Shown in pieces: positions 1-8,187 of a DNA stretch of 64,000 nt (position 1 is its first letter; each line of letters opens with the position of its first letter). Under the pieces are notes generated by a model. It was given only the letters and a program-made list of their open reading frames with translations. It made no database searches and was not told the origin of the DNA. A program made the translations under genes and the position numbers. This stretch comes from Flagellimonas eckloniae (GTDB taxonomy: Bacteria > Bacteroidota > Bacteroidia > Flavobacteriales > Flavobacteriaceae): positions 186,001 to 250,000 of the forward strand of contig NZ_LCTZ01000002.1 of NCBI RefSeq assembly GCF_001413955.1. The letters run 5' to 3'.

Positions 1-294
1 CAAACGGAATCCTTTGGTGTGGAGAATGGCCCTATATTTTTCATGGATATTGGTCGGGTTTTCCTCTTTGGCCACGTAAACGAAGAAGAGAATGGCCAAG
101 AATAGGAGGGGGAGTCCGCCATACAAAACCGACTTTAAAAACAGTGTGGTGGGCAAATGATAATAGAAGATTACTGCCAATACCACCCAAAGCAAAATGG
201 AGATATAAAAGCCTTTTTTCAGAAAACGGATGAGCAGATATTCAAAGGCTATCCCAATAAAAAACAACAGTATCAATAGTAAATAATTTTCCAT
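1..294 (-). CDS. N-terminal part of a conjugative coupling protein (T4CP/MobC-like), cut by window edge
   Basis: The leftward reading frame opens with ATG at 294 and runs off the left edge without a stop (98 codons). It starts MENYLLLILLFFIGIAFEYL and shows three hydrophobic stretches (about residues 3-24, 29-46 and 52-75) before a soluble part begins. It lies 13 nt downstream of the relaxase gene in the same direction. In Bacteroidetes mobile elements the gene after mobB is usually the VirD4/TraG-type coupling ATPase, which has an N-terminal membrane anchor. The ATPase domain is outside the window, so the call rests on membrane topology and gene order. Confidence 0.5.
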   Translation of the reverse strand, partial: MENYLLLILLFFIGIAFEYLLIRFLKKGFYISILLWVVLAVIFYYHLPTTLFLKSVLYGGLPLLFLAILFFVYVAKEENPTNIHEKYRAILHTKGFRL

Positions 295-307
295 ATCGTT
301 CTATTTT

Positions 308-1390
308 TTAGACGCCTATTGATCCTGATTCAATCGCGCGTTTCATTCCCTTTTTTAGTTGGTTGAAGGCTTTCATCGCAAGTTGTACCTTGTTGGTTGG
401 GATATTGGGAACATTCAGCCCTGCCTTGCGGAACAGTTGTAAGGCCATACCCTTTTGGTTGGTGGGGATGCCCAGTTTGTACAGGGATTTTAAGGCCAGT
501 TCCCGTTCATTGGCGGGCAGGCCCACGACCAGCGCAAAGAACTTTTTTGGGTCTTTTTGGTAGAGCTTTTTGGCGCCGTATTGGTCGATAAAACTCCGCT
601 GATACCCGAAGAGTTTGCCAAACCGCTGCTCGGCCGCATCAAAGAATCGGTTACGGTCAAAGCCCTGTTTCTGTTCTTTTCCATTAAGGATGGTTACGTT
701 CTTTTTGTGCTGGGCATTAGGGGAAAGACTATAGGTATTGGTGACATCCTTGCGGCTTACGATGATGTGCACATGGGTCTGAAACCCTTCCTTTTTTGTG
801 CCTTCGGTCACCAGTTTTCCGTTGATCTTATGTGGAGCTTCGGCCACCAATCGGTCAATTTTCCGTTGGATTTTTTTGAGGTTTCCTTCCAATTCCCCAC
901 GCCGAACCTTGGCCATATCGTTTTGGAGTTTGGCGATTTGCTTACGGTAGGGAGCGTTCTCCTGAACCCTTTTTTCAAAGCCCCGAAACGTGCGTTCATG
1001 CTCGATTTTTGCATAGTATTTGATATCATCGACGGTCACCTTTCTGTCACGATAAAAAGAGGCCGCATAGTCCTTCATGAGTTCACGGGTATACGAACGG
1101 AGTAGGGCGGGATCGTTGTTGATATGTTTCAGTTCCTTGGCACTGGGACTGATGACGATGGAATAGAATTTTGGGTCGCGTTTCTTCAATTTTTTGGTGT
1201 TCCCATCGATCTCGGAAATGACGGTTTCAGGGCTGATATGGTCATTGTTCTGGTCAAAGAAATGCTCTTGCAGTTCGGGGTGTTTCCCTTCGTTTTCCTT
1301 CTCTAAATAGTTGACATAATCGGTCACACTACTGTTGTAGGTTTCATGTTTTGGACCGATTTTCTGTGGGGTGATATTGATGTGCATCAC
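308..1390 (-). CDS. mobB: MobB-type relaxase (Bacteroidetes mobilisation protein)
   Basis: A 360-residue protein that probably nicks oriT and leads the strand into the mating channel. It begins MMHINITPQKIG and has the segment DYVNYLEKENEG (about 24-35), both typical of the MobB/DUF5712 relaxases of Bacteroidetes elements. The metal-binding HxH motif is at His206 and His208 (THVHIIVSRKD), followed by a basic region. The middle (about 130-185) is highly charged and probably helical. Its start overlaps the stop of the upstream bfmA-type gene by 4 nt (ATGA), so the two are co-translated. Either of the first two Met codons could be the start. Confidence 0.82.
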   Translation of the reverse strand: MMHINITPQKIGPKHETYNSSVTDYVNYLEKENEGKHPELQEHFFDQNNDHISPETVISEIDGNTKKLKKRDPKFYSIVISPSAKELKHINNDPALLRSYTRELMKDYAASFYRDRKVTVDDIKYYAKIEHERTFRGFEKRVQENAPYRKQIAKLQNDMAKVRRGELEGNLKKIQRKIDRLVAEAPHKINGKLVTEGTKKEGFQTHVHIIVSRKDVTNTYSLSPNAQHKKNVTILNGKEQKQGFDRNRFFDAAEQRFGKLFGYQRSFIDQYGAKKLYQKDPKKFFALVVGLPANERELALKSLYKLGIPTNQKGMALQLFRKAGLNVPNIPTNKVQLAMKAFNQLKKGMKRAIESGSIGV

Positions 1391-1968
1391 GCATTGTTTT
1401 TAAGGGTTCTTTTGAATTTTTCAAGCTCAGAGGGAGTGAGTTCCAGTTTAAAAAAAGCCTTGCCAAAACTTCCTTTGACCAGCTCCACCTTGTCCAGTAC
1501 ATAGCTATAATCCTGTTTTACTTTTTCCAATTTTTCAGTGAGGCGTTCATAGCGGATCTTGGGAACGGTCACTTCGATTTCGCCGGCTGGTTCCGCTTTC
1601 CTTTCGATTAGTTTTTTTTCTTTTCGGATGGTTTTTTTGGTCTTGGCATCCTCCCCGAAGAGGGCCAACAGCATGGCATTGTTGGGCTTGGTCTGGTTGA
1701 TTTCGATGTCACGGATGATGGCAATGGTGGCCTCGTTCCTTTTGATGGAGGTATTGGTACGCTCCCGGTTCTTTAGAACTTCTTGGATGATGCTCCTGCC
1801 AAACTTTTTGGAAGGGTCGAGCCCATGCCACTCAAAAAAGTCCATGATGGATTCCAGGCATTCGGAATGGGATTGGGCCATTTTCTTGGAAAAGGAACGG
1901 AACCGCACAGCAACGGCATGTTTGATGCTGATGGCCGAATACCGATATGTCCTATGTTTCTTTTCCAT
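1387..1968 (-). CDS. BfmA/BtgA-family mobilisation protein
   Basis: A 193-residue basic protein of the BfmA/BtgA family, accessory proteins that help the relaxase act at oriT. The N-terminal region (about 8-75) has the family pattern VRFRSFSKKM followed by SHSECLESIMDFFEWHG. A second conserved block around 100 reads MLLALFGED. The C-terminal part is a Lys/Glu-rich helical region that probably forms a coiled coil. It is the first gene of the bfmA-mobB-T4CP operon and lies directly downstream of the hairpins at 2100-2161. A second, frameshifted homologue lies at 56332-56884. Confidence 0.78.
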   Translation of the reverse strand: MEKKHRTYRYSAISIKHAVAVRFRSFSKKMAQSHSECLESIMDFFEWHGLDPSKKFGRSIIQEVLKNRERTNTSIKRNEATIAIIRDIEINQTKPNNAMLLALFGEDAKTKKTIRKEKKLIERKAEPAGEIEVTVPKIRYERLTEKLEKVKQDYSYVLDKVELVKGSFGKAFFKLELTPSELEKFKRTLKNNA

Positions 1969-2099
1969 GGTTTACAGTAACTTTTTTCAGTGTTCACAGG
2001 TGCTTTGAGGGCATTTACAGTACATTTCATTTTTTGTCCTTACTCATAAACCTTCGAAAACCCCTTTGTTTTCAATGCTTTGCGGAGCAAATCAAATTC

Positions 2100-2122
2100 G
2101 TAGCGTCGCCTTGGCGCGCTAC
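2100..2122. repeat. Hairpin upstream of bfmA, candidate oriT element
   Basis: On the minus strand the sequence is GTAGCG-CGCC-AA-GGCG-A-CGCTAC: a 6-bp outer stem, a 4-bp inner stem and a one-base bulge. It is preceded by AGCAAGAGG. The same arrangement with paired base changes occurs at 56161-56183, also upstream of a bfmA-type gene. Lying between the RadC-like operon and bfmA-mobB, it is a good candidate for part of oriT. An RNA attenuator is the alternative. Confidence 0.6.
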
Positions 2123-2136
2123 CCTCTTGCTATTCC

Positions 2137-2161
2137 TTTTCGCCCGCCAGCGGGTCGAAAA
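2137..2161. repeat. Second inverted repeat of the candidate oriT region
   Basis: TTTTCG at 2137-2142 pairs with CGAAAA at 2156-2161. Inside, CCGC and GCGG pair around a short CA loop. It lies 14 bp from the hairpin at 2100-2122, within the 369-bp gene-free stretch 1969-2337. Two adjacent stem-loops ahead of relaxase genes are usual for oriT. The nick site cannot be placed by eye. Confidence 0.45.
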
Positions 2162-2291
2162 TCCATACGAACACCAAGGTATTCGCTGGGTGCTGTTTTT
2201 TAGGGAAAAGGATTGATTTTAAGAGTATGGGAAGGTCTGTTTTGAAGTTTTTGTAAGGGAAGGATGGTTTTCTTGAATTTCCAAAAATGAA

Positions 2292-2317
2292 AAAGGACAG
2301 TTTAAGAACTGCCCTTT
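2292..2317 (-). terminator. Terminator after the RadC-like operon
   Basis: AAAGG-A-CAGTT, loop TAAG, then AACTG-C-CCTTT: a 10-bp stem with one mismatch. On the minus strand it is followed by a T-rich tail (TTTTTCATTTTT). It lies just downstream of the leftward gene ending at 2338, as expected for an intrinsic terminator. Confidence 0.6.
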
Positions 2318-2337
2318 GGATTCACTTGGATTTTAAT

Positions 2338-2559
2338 TCAGGGATCACATATGTATTCATAGGCATATAAATTTCGTTGTGCTTTCCCTCGATCACGCTC
2401 AGGACAGGTCTCTTCTAAAAGAGCTTCAAGATCGATATCGTTTTCTTGGGCATATCGTTTCAGCTGTTCGCCGTATTTGGTTTCGATATTCGATCTTGAT
2501 CGGGATAACAAATGCTCTTGGGTGTCCTTATCCAAATGGGTAAAATTTAAATATATCAT
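2338..2559 (-). CDS. Small conserved ICE-type hypothetical protein
   Basis: A 73-residue acidic protein starting MIYLNFTHLDKDTQEHLL and predicted largely helical, with no signal peptide or membrane segment. A longer upstream reading frame overlaps the RadC-like gene. I chose the ATG at 2559 because it lies 10 nt after that gene's stop and gives a compact two-gene operon. I do not recognise a domain. Position suggests an accessory of the mobilisation region. Confidence 0.6.
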   Translation of the reverse strand: MIYLNFTHLDKDTQEHLLSRSRSNIETKYGEQLKRYAQENDIDLEALLEETCPERDRGKAQRNLYAYEYICDP

Positions 2560-2569
2560 AGTCCTAAGT

Positions 2570-3019
2570 TTAAATGATGCCTTCATCGGCAAAACTGTAG
2601 TAACTCCCATCCGGTGCAAGGATGATATGGTCCAGTAGCTTGATATCAAAAAAGCTTGCTGCCCGTTGGATTTTTTTGGTGATCTCCACGTCTGGGGAAC
2701 TTGCCTTGAGGGTTCCCGAGGGGTGGTTATGGGCAAGGATGATGCCCACCGTCAGGGATTTCAAAATGACGGCAAAAAGGATGCGGAGGTCGACCAAAGT
2801 TCCCGTGATTCCCCCGTTAGAGATCTCAAAGATTCCCTTAACCCCATTGCTGTTGTTCAGCAGTACGATCTTAAAGGATTCCCGAAGCCCAATGGTACCT
2901 TTTTCCCAATGTGAAAAAAGCACTGCGACCGCATCGGATGAGGAAGTGATCTTTGGATGGGAAAGCGGTGTAGGAGTTTCATGATAGCTTATTTTTATTT
3001 CGTTAACTTGCTCTCTCAT
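2570..3019 (-). CDS. RadC-like JAB-domain protein
   Basis: A 149-residue protein of the RadC/JAB1-MPN family. The metalloprotease-type motif HNHPSG is at 97-102, with the matching Asp at 110 (SSPD) and the later DHIIL block at 130-134. Only the JAB domain is present, without the helix-hairpin-helix N-terminus of chromosomal RadC. This short form is common on mobile elements and in anti-restriction or mobilisation loci. Its role is unproven despite the old DNA repair name. It is followed by a 73-residue gene and preceded by ssb and a terminator. Confidence 0.85.
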   Translation of the reverse strand: MREQVNEIKISYHETPTPLSHPKITSSSDAVAVLFSHWEKGTIGLRESFKIVLLNNSNGVKGIFEISNGGITGTLVDLRILFAVILKSLTVGIILAHNHPSGTLKASSPDVEITKKIQRAASFFDIKLLDHIILAPDGSYYSFADEGII

Positions 3020-3051
3020 TGTATTTTCTTTATCGGATTTATAATGAAAAA

Positions 3052-3081
3052 GAGGGCGTAACTTTCCACGGTGTCGCCCTC
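3052..3081 (-). terminator. Terminator after ssb
   Basis: GAGGGCG (3052-3058) pairs with CGCCCTC (3075-3081), 7 of 7. Read on the minus strand it is followed by TTTTTC. It separates ssb from the RadC-like gene. The 16-nt loop is longer than usual. Confidence 0.5.
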
Positions 3082-3107
3082 CTTACTTTTTAGAATATGA
3101 ATATCTA

Positions 3108-3617
3108 TTAGGCAGCTTCTTGGTTACGCTTTGAAGTGCTTCTTCCTGTCGTCCGTTGTGACTTTTTTTTCTCTTGTCCCGCCCCTTTGGGATTTCCATT
3201 GTCAGGAGTTTCTACAATCGCATTATCTTTCTTGGTAACTTGCTCTGTTTCCGCTTGGATTTCATTTACCGAAGTATCCCCTGATTTAGCACCCAGCAAT
3301 AGAATTTCACTGGCCACGATTTCGGTCACATAACATTTTACCCCTATTTCATTGGTGTAGCTTCTGGAGATCAGTTTGCCCTCTACGGCCAATTCTTTTC
3401 CCTTGTGCGCATATTGTTCTATGATGTCCGCTTTCTTGTTCCAAGCGACGACGTAGTGCCACTGCGTGGACTGTACCTTTTCACCTTGTGCATTTCTGTA
3501 GTACTCGTTTGTCGCCATGGAAAAACGGACGACTTTGTTACCGCTTTCCAAGTTGGTGATTTTGGGCTCGTTGCCCACATTTCCGATCAATTGAACTTTG
3601 TTTCTCAATGTACTCAT
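3108..3617 (-). CDS. ssb: Single-stranded DNA-binding protein of the element
   Basis: A 169-residue SSB with an OB fold over about residues 1-108: MSTLRNKVQLIGNVGNEP, then VVRFSMATNEYY, WHYVVAWNKKADI and VEGKLISRSY. It should coat the transferred strand during conjugation. The tail from about 115 is Gln/Lys/Thr-rich and ends TSKRNQEAA. It therefore lacks the acidic DDDIPF-like tip by which housekeeping SSBs recruit partners. The gene has its own terminator and is the last mobilisation-type gene before the cargo. Confidence 0.88.
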   Translation of the reverse strand: MSTLRNKVQLIGNVGNEPKITNLESGNKVVRFSMATNEYYRNAQGEKVQSTQWHYVVAWNKKADIIEQYAHKGKELAVEGKLISRSYTNEIGVKCYVTEIVASEILLLGAKSGDTSVNEIQAETEQVTKKDNAIVETPDNGNPKGAGQEKKKSQRTTGRSTSKRNQEAA

Positions 3618-3846
3618 GACTTAAAAATTTAAAATGTTACTATTTGGATTTTGCCTTTTCATCAGGCTATTAAAAATTGATTTACTTATTATATCCTGAG
3701 CGTTTTCCCTTTTTTGTTTTTTTAACCTTTTTGCGGTGCCGTTTTTGTGGTTTATGGATGATTTCATGATTTCTGTTTTTGATTTACTTCCCATAGTGCC
3801 TATCGCTGTTACCCTTTTTTGTTGCTAGTTGGATTCAATATCCGGA

Positions 3847-3910
3847 CTTGGGAGAGACGTATAAGAAAGAGACCCTGCACGTGCAGGGCCTGGTTTATGC
3901 CGTCTCCAAG
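3847..3910. repeat. Nested palindrome at the cargo boundary
   Basis: The centre is a perfect 16-bp palindrome, CCCTGCAC-GTGCAGGG (3873-3888). It is flanked by an outer inverted repeat: CTTGGGAGAGACG (3847-3859) pairs with CGTCTCCAAG (3901-3910) apart from a 3-nt bulge. No T-run follows, so it is not an ordinary terminator. It could be a recombination or binding site, or a cruciform left by an insertion. Confidence 0.5.
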
Positions 3911-4073
3911 AACGGATGTTGTTTTTTTGCGGTCAAAAAAGGAAGGACTGTGAAGGCAATGGAAGGGGTGTTCAAAATGAAATCAGAGTAAAGGCAATAG
4001 ACCATGGCACAGCCAAAAGGAACAAACACCTTGTATGGAGAATTAACGGTTGATGTCTTACATCTATGTGGGG

Positions 4074-4122
4074 CCGTTTCAAGCAAGATTTAGGACGTTT
4101 CACTCAAATAGGGACAATTTCA
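4074..4122 (+). promoter_or_regulatory. Candidate LytTR-type operator (three spaced repeats)
   Basis: CCGTTTCA (4074-4081) and ACGTTTCA (4095-4102) are exactly 21 bp apart, and ACAATTTCA (4114-4122) follows about 20 bp later. LytTR-domain regulators bind two or more short direct repeats about two helical turns apart. The cluster ends 46 bp before the lipoprotein start at 4168. The same motif recurs near 17.15 and 17.3 kb, close to the two-component genes. Confidence 0.5.
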
Positions 4123-4167
4123 AATCCTGTCCTCAGATACATTTGAACAAAATTTTAAAATAGCATC

Positions 4168-4650
4168 ATGAGAAATTTAAAGTATTTAACAGTTATCAGT
4201 TTCGTCCTTGCCATTTCTTTGTCATCCTGCAGTAAAGATGACAAGGATGACGACGTGTTCCGTTCGGTATATGTAAATGTGTTAGAAGCAGACCTTCCTG
4301 ATGAATTTGACTATGGAAATATCTATAATATCGATGTTACCATAGAATTGCCAAACAGCTGCTACATATATTATGATGAATTCAACTATGTATATAAAGG
4401 AGATGAGAGGCTTATCTTCCCCATAGCTTATATCGAAGAAGGGGATAATTGTACCCAAAGCACAGAGGAGACCACATTTTCAATTCGGTTTCAGGCTTTG
4501 CAGACCAAACCTTATGTGTTTAAATTTTATCAAGGCAAGGACACCAATGGAGAAAATATGTACTTGACCTATACGGTTCCGGTAAATATCGGCGATCAAA
4601 ATAGTATCGGAAATCTTGATTCGAGAACAGAGGAAGGGGTCCACCATTAG
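4168..4650 (+). CDS. Lipoprotein of unknown function
   Basis: A 160-residue lipoprotein. The signal peptide MRNLKYLTVISFVLAISLSSC ends in a lipobox with Cys21, followed by an acidic stretch (SKDDKDDDV) typical of Bacteroidetes surface lipoproteins. The mature part is acidic and probably beta-rich (for example NIYNIDVTIELPNSCYIYYD). I do not recognise the family. It is the first cargo gene, stands alone before a terminator, and lies directly downstream of the repeat cluster at 4074-4122, so it may be under the LytTR regulator. Confidence 0.75.
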   Translation: MRNLKYLTVISFVLAISLSSCSKDDKDDDVFRSVYVNVLEADLPDEFDYGNIYNIDVTIELPNSCYIYYDEFNYVYKGDERLIFPIAYIEEGDNCTQSTEETTFSIRFQALQTKPYVFKFYQGKDTNGENMYLTYTVPVNIGDQNSIGNLDSRTEEGVHH

Positions 4651-4689
4651 GAAAAAGTCAGTCCAGAGGTTCAAATTGAACTCCAGAGG

Positions 4690-4745
4690 ACCTTGGAAAA
4701 AGGTTTTTTTAGAAGGGAAACCCCCATTGAGGTTTTTCCTTTTTA
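4690..4745 (+). terminator. Tandem terminators between the lipoprotein gene and pta
   Basis: ACCTT (4690-4694) pairs with AAGGT (4700-4704), followed by a run of seven T. A second repeat, GGAAACC and GGTTTTTCC, follows at about 4716-4740 with another T-rich tail. Together they isolate the lipoprotein gene from pta. Confidence 0.55.
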
Positions 4746-4825
4746 TATCAGTATTTTATGTATAACCAAGTTTCATTTTTTCTATTTCTCTATCTTTAAT
4801 TGGGAATTGAACTTAATCCAAAATC

Positions 4826-6925
4826 ATGAACAAAGCACTTTATGTTGCTACTCTGGAATCACATAGTGGAAAATCACTGGTTGTCCTCGGGTTAATGCAA
4901 TTGTTATTGGGAAAAATGGCCAGGGTCGGTTATTTCAGACCCATAATCGATGATATCAAAACAGATGGTTTGGACAACCATATCAGCACGGTTATCTCCC
5001 ATTTTAATTTGGACCTTGAACATGAACAGGCCTATGCCTTGACCCAAACCCAGGTTATTGAACTTTTCAATGATGGTAGGCACGGGGAAATCCTAGATAT
5101 TATTATCCAGAAGTACAAAAACCTCGAGGAACGATTCGATTTTGTATTGGTAGAGGGGAGCGATTTTTCAAGCGATGGAAGTATCATTGAATTTGATCTA
5201 AATATCGATATTGCCAAAAATCTGGGTATTGCGACGGTACTGGTGGATAATGCCCAAGGCAAGACCCTGGAAGAGTTCTGTGGTAATCTTGAATCTGCGG
5301 TTAACAGTTATTTGAAGAAAGGGATTAATGTAATGGGGGCAGTGGCCAATAAGGTGCGTCCTGAAAACCTGGAACTGGTAAAAAACCGTCTTAAACGGGA
5401 AATGGAGGATAGGACCGAAATTTTCGTGGTACCCCGGGTCAAAAAGCTGTCACATCCCACTATCAAGGAAATTGTGGATGCCCTTGAGGGTGAGGTGCTT
5501 TTTGGAAAGGATTACCTCAATAATCAGACCGGCAGCTTTGGTGTGGGTGCCATGCAATTGCACAATTACCTTACACACTTGAGTGATAACAGCCTAGTGA
5601 TCACCCCTGGAGATCGATCTGACATCATCCTGGGCGCACTACAGGCCAACCTGTCTGACAATTACCCGTCAATATCGGGAATTGTGCTCACCGGGGGATT
5701 GCATCCTGAGCCCGCGATACATAAACTTTTGGAAGGTTTCCAGAACCATGTCCCGGTCATTTCAGTCAAGCATGGAACATTTGATGCTGCCAACAGCGTG
5801 GGGAACATACGGTCCAAAATATACTCCGAGAGCAAACAAAAGATCAATGCGTCCCTGGCACTTTTTTCCAAATATATTGATGGGGAACGATTGCTGGAAA
5901 GGTTACAGACGTTTGAACCTAAAGGTATTACCCCAAGAATGTTCCAGTACAAATTGCTGCAAAGGGCAAAGAAGGCCAAGAAGCATATTGTGCTCCCGGA
6001 AGGAGAAGACCAGCGAATTCTACGGGCGGCATCTGAATTGGTGTCTATGGATATTGTCGACATTACCTTATTAGGGAAAAAAAGTCAAATAGAGCGGAAC
6101 GCTACCGGCCTGGATATTGACATATCGCAGCTAAATGTTGTGGATCCAGGAGACGCGGAATGTTTTGATCAGTATGTTGATACATTTTACGAATTGCGAA
6201 AGCACAAAGGGGTCAATATGGACATGGCCAGGGACATGATGCTCGATGTTTCTTATTTTGGAACGATGATGGTCCACCTAGGGCATGCCGACGGTATGGT
6301 TTCCGGTGCGGTGCATACCACACAGCATACCATACGGCCCGCACTACAGTTCATAAAGACAAAACCGGGGATCGGAGTTGTTTCCTCGGTCTTCTTTATG
6401 TGTTTGGAGAACCGGGTGTCGGTCTTTGGAGATTGTGCCATCAATCCCAATCCCAGCGCGGAACAATTGGCAGAGATTGCCGTTTCCTCGTCGGCTTCTG
6501 CCATGGCCTTCGGAATTACTCCGAAAGTGGCCATGCTATCCTATTCTTCGGGTAGCTCTGGAAAGGGAGCAGATGTCGAGAAGGTCCGCCAAGCCACCGA
6601 AATGGTCAAAAAATCCCATCCGGACCTACAGATCGAGGGACCCATACAATATGACGCAGCGGTGGACCCCTTGGTGGGCAAAAGCAAGATGCCCGATTCA
6701 AAAGTGGCTGGAGAGGCCAATGTTTTGATCTTTCCGGATCTCAATACAGGAAATAACACATATAAGGCTGTACAACGTGAAACCGGGGCGCTGGCCATTG
6801 GCCCCATGCTCCAGGGACTCAATAAACCTGTGAATGACCTGAGCAGGGGGTGTACTGTTGACGACGTCTTTAATACAGTAGTGGTCACTGTAATACAAGC
6901 GCAAGAAAACAAATCCCAAATATGA
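4826..6925 (+). CDS. pta: Phosphate acetyltransferase, full-length
   Basis: Converts acetyl-CoA and phosphate to acetyl phosphate and CoA; with AckA it yields one ATP per acetate. At 699 residues it is the long form. The N-terminal P-loop-like domain (ATLESHSGKS, about 8-17) resembles dethiobiotin synthetase. A DRTGG regulatory domain follows (about 220-330), then the catalytic PTA domain from about 370 (VLPEGEDQRILRAA, GHADGMVSGAVHTT and SYSSGSSGKG). E. coli Pta has 714 residues. Its stop overlaps the ackA start by 4 nt. By eye it is richer in G+C than ackA. Confidence 0.95.
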   Translation: MNKALYVATLESHSGKSLVVLGLMQLLLGKMARVGYFRPIIDDIKTDGLDNHISTVISHFNLDLEHEQAYALTQTQVIELFNDGRHGEILDIIIQKYKNLEERFDFVLVEGSDFSSDGSIIEFDLNIDIAKNLGIATVLVDNAQGKTLEEFCGNLESAVNSYLKKGINVMGAVANKVRPENLELVKNRLKREMEDRTEIFVVPRVKKLSHPTIKEIVDALEGEVLFGKDYLNNQTGSFGVGAMQLHNYLTHLSDNSLVITPGDRSDIILGALQANLSDNYPSISGIVLTGGLHPEPAIHKLLEGFQNHVPVISVKHGTFDAANSVGNIRSKIYSESKQKINASLALFSKYIDGERLLERLQTFEPKGITPRMFQYKLLQRAKKAKKHIVLPEGEDQRILRAASELVSMDIVDITLLGKKSQIERNATGLDIDISQLNVVDPGDAECFDQYVDTFYELRKHKGVNMDMARDMMLDVSYFGTMMVHLGHADGMVSGAVHTTQHTIRPALQFIKTKPGIGVVSSVFFMCLENRVSVFGDCAINPNPSAEQLAEIAVSSSASAMAFGITPKVAMLSYSSGSSGKGADVEKVRQATEMVKKSHPDLQIEGPIQYDAAVDPLVGKSKMPDSKVAGEANVLIFPDLNTGNNTYKAVQRETGALAIGPMLQGLNKPVNDLSRGCTVDDVFNTVVVTVIQAQENKSQI

Positions 6926-8115
6926 AAATCTTAGTCATCAATTCTGGCAGCTCTTCCATAAAATTCCAGGTAATACAAATGCCTCAAGGAGAAACTTTAT
7001 GTAAGGGCCTAGTCGAGCGCTTGGGAGAAGAGAATGGAAAAATCCACTATCAAAGCCAAAAAGATTCAGTGCACGATACCAAATATTTTAAAGACCATTC
7101 CACAGGATTGAGTGCAATTATAGAAATGTTGATCGACAATGAAATTGGGGTCCTCTTGGACCATTCAGAAATTGATGCTGTAGGACATAGAGTGGTTCAT
7201 GGTGGTGATGCCTTTGATGCCCCGGTTCATATCGGTTCCGATGTTCTAAGGACCATAAAAAGGCTTTCTTCTCTGGCTCCGCTTCATAACCCAGCAAACG
7301 CTGTCGGTATAGAAACAGCGATGGAATTGTTTCCAAAGGCCGCACAAATTGCTGTCTTTGATACAGCCTTTCATCAGACCATTCCTAAAAAAGCCTATAA
7401 TTATGCCATTCCCAAGGAGCTGACAGAAAAGCATAATATAAGAGTGTATGGTTTTCATGGGACCAGTCACAAATATGTTTCTGAAAGAGCCATGGAACAT
7501 CTTAAAGGAAAAAGCAACAACATCATTAGCATTCATCTTGGAAATGGTTGCAGTATTACCGCTATAAAAGAGGGGAAAAGTATTGAACACTCCTTGGGCT
7601 TTGGACCATCAAATGGATTGATCATGGGGACGCGAAGCGGTGATATAGATCAATCCGTGATTTTCTTTTTGATGGATACCTTTGGTTTCGGTTCTAAGGA
7701 CATCAATGAAATGTTGCAGAAAAAAAGTGGGCTCTTGGGTTTAACAGGATATTCTGATCTAAGGGACATTCAAAGAGAGGCCAACAATGGAAATCAAGAT
7801 TGTATCCTTGCTTTACGGATGGTCGCCCATCGTATCAAAAAATACATTGGATCGTATACCGCGTTATTGAATGGTTTGGATGCTGTGGTATTTACAGGCG
7901 GGATTGGAGAAAATTCAGCGATTCTGAGGGAAATGGTATGTACGGATTTGGAAATATTGGGAATCGTCATGAATCAAGATAAAAACTTGGAAATTGGCAC
8001 CGAAGACACAATTGCTGAATTCCAAAGTGCTAAAAGCGCAGTACGTCTTTTGGTCATTCCCACCAATGAAGAATTGGAAATAGCAAAGCAAAGTTGCTCC
8101 CTGTTGGAGCAATAA
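6922..8115 (+). CDS. ackA: Acetate kinase
   Basis: Interconverts acetyl phosphate plus ADP with acetate plus ATP. The 397-residue protein has the usual family length. The first signature is at the N-terminus (VINSGSSSIKF, residues 5-15), and the second block (FDTAFHQTIP, then YGFHGTSHKYV) lies at about 145-190. GFGPSNGLIMGTRSGDID and FTGGIGENS supply the nucleotide-binding region. It is translationally coupled to pta. The pair gives substrate-level ATP when respiration is limited. Confidence 0.96.
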   Translation: MKILVINSGSSSIKFQVIQMPQGETLCKGLVERLGEENGKIHYQSQKDSVHDTKYFKDHSTGLSAIIEMLIDNEIGVLLDHSEIDAVGHRVVHGGDAFDAPVHIGSDVLRTIKRLSSLAPLHNPANAVGIETAMELFPKAAQIAVFDTAFHQTIPKKAYNYAIPKELTEKHNIRVYGFHGTSHKYVSERAMEHLKGKSNNIISIHLGNGCSITAIKEGKSIEHSLGFGPSNGLIMGTRSGDIDQSVIFFLMDTFGFGSKDINEMLQKKSGLLGLTGYSDLRDIQREANNGNQDCILALRMVAHRIKKYIGSYTALLNGLDAVVFTGGIGENSAILREMVCTDLEILGIVMNQDKNLEIGTEDTIAEFQSAKSAVRLLVIPTNEELEIAKQSCSLLEQ

Positions 8116-8187
8116 ATCTTTATTTATTTTAGCATCGATAATATTTGATTTAATTTTCACAGCTATTAAATCTAAATACTGGCTTAT

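Larger units (their letters stand above)
3618..4167. other. Gene-free junction between ssb and the cargo
   Basis: About 550 bp with no convincing gene; a 63-codon leftward frame at 3895-4086 has no recognisable features. It holds a large nested palindrome (3847-3910) and a set of spaced CGTTTCA repeats (4074-4122). It is the left boundary between mobilisation genes and cargo. Confidence 0.6.

Noticed and set aside
557..1105. Long plus-strand frame (182 codons) over the relaxase gene
   Set aside because: It is antisense to a clear relaxase, has no signal or domain, and its length is explained by the coding strand's codon pattern.
3895..4086. Leftward 63-codon frame between ssb and the cargo
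   Set aside because: No domain, signal or operon context; the region is better described by its palindrome and repeats.
5662..6074. Overlapping frames of 130-133 codons inside pta on both strands
   Set aside because: They lie within a complete pta gene and have no recognisable content.
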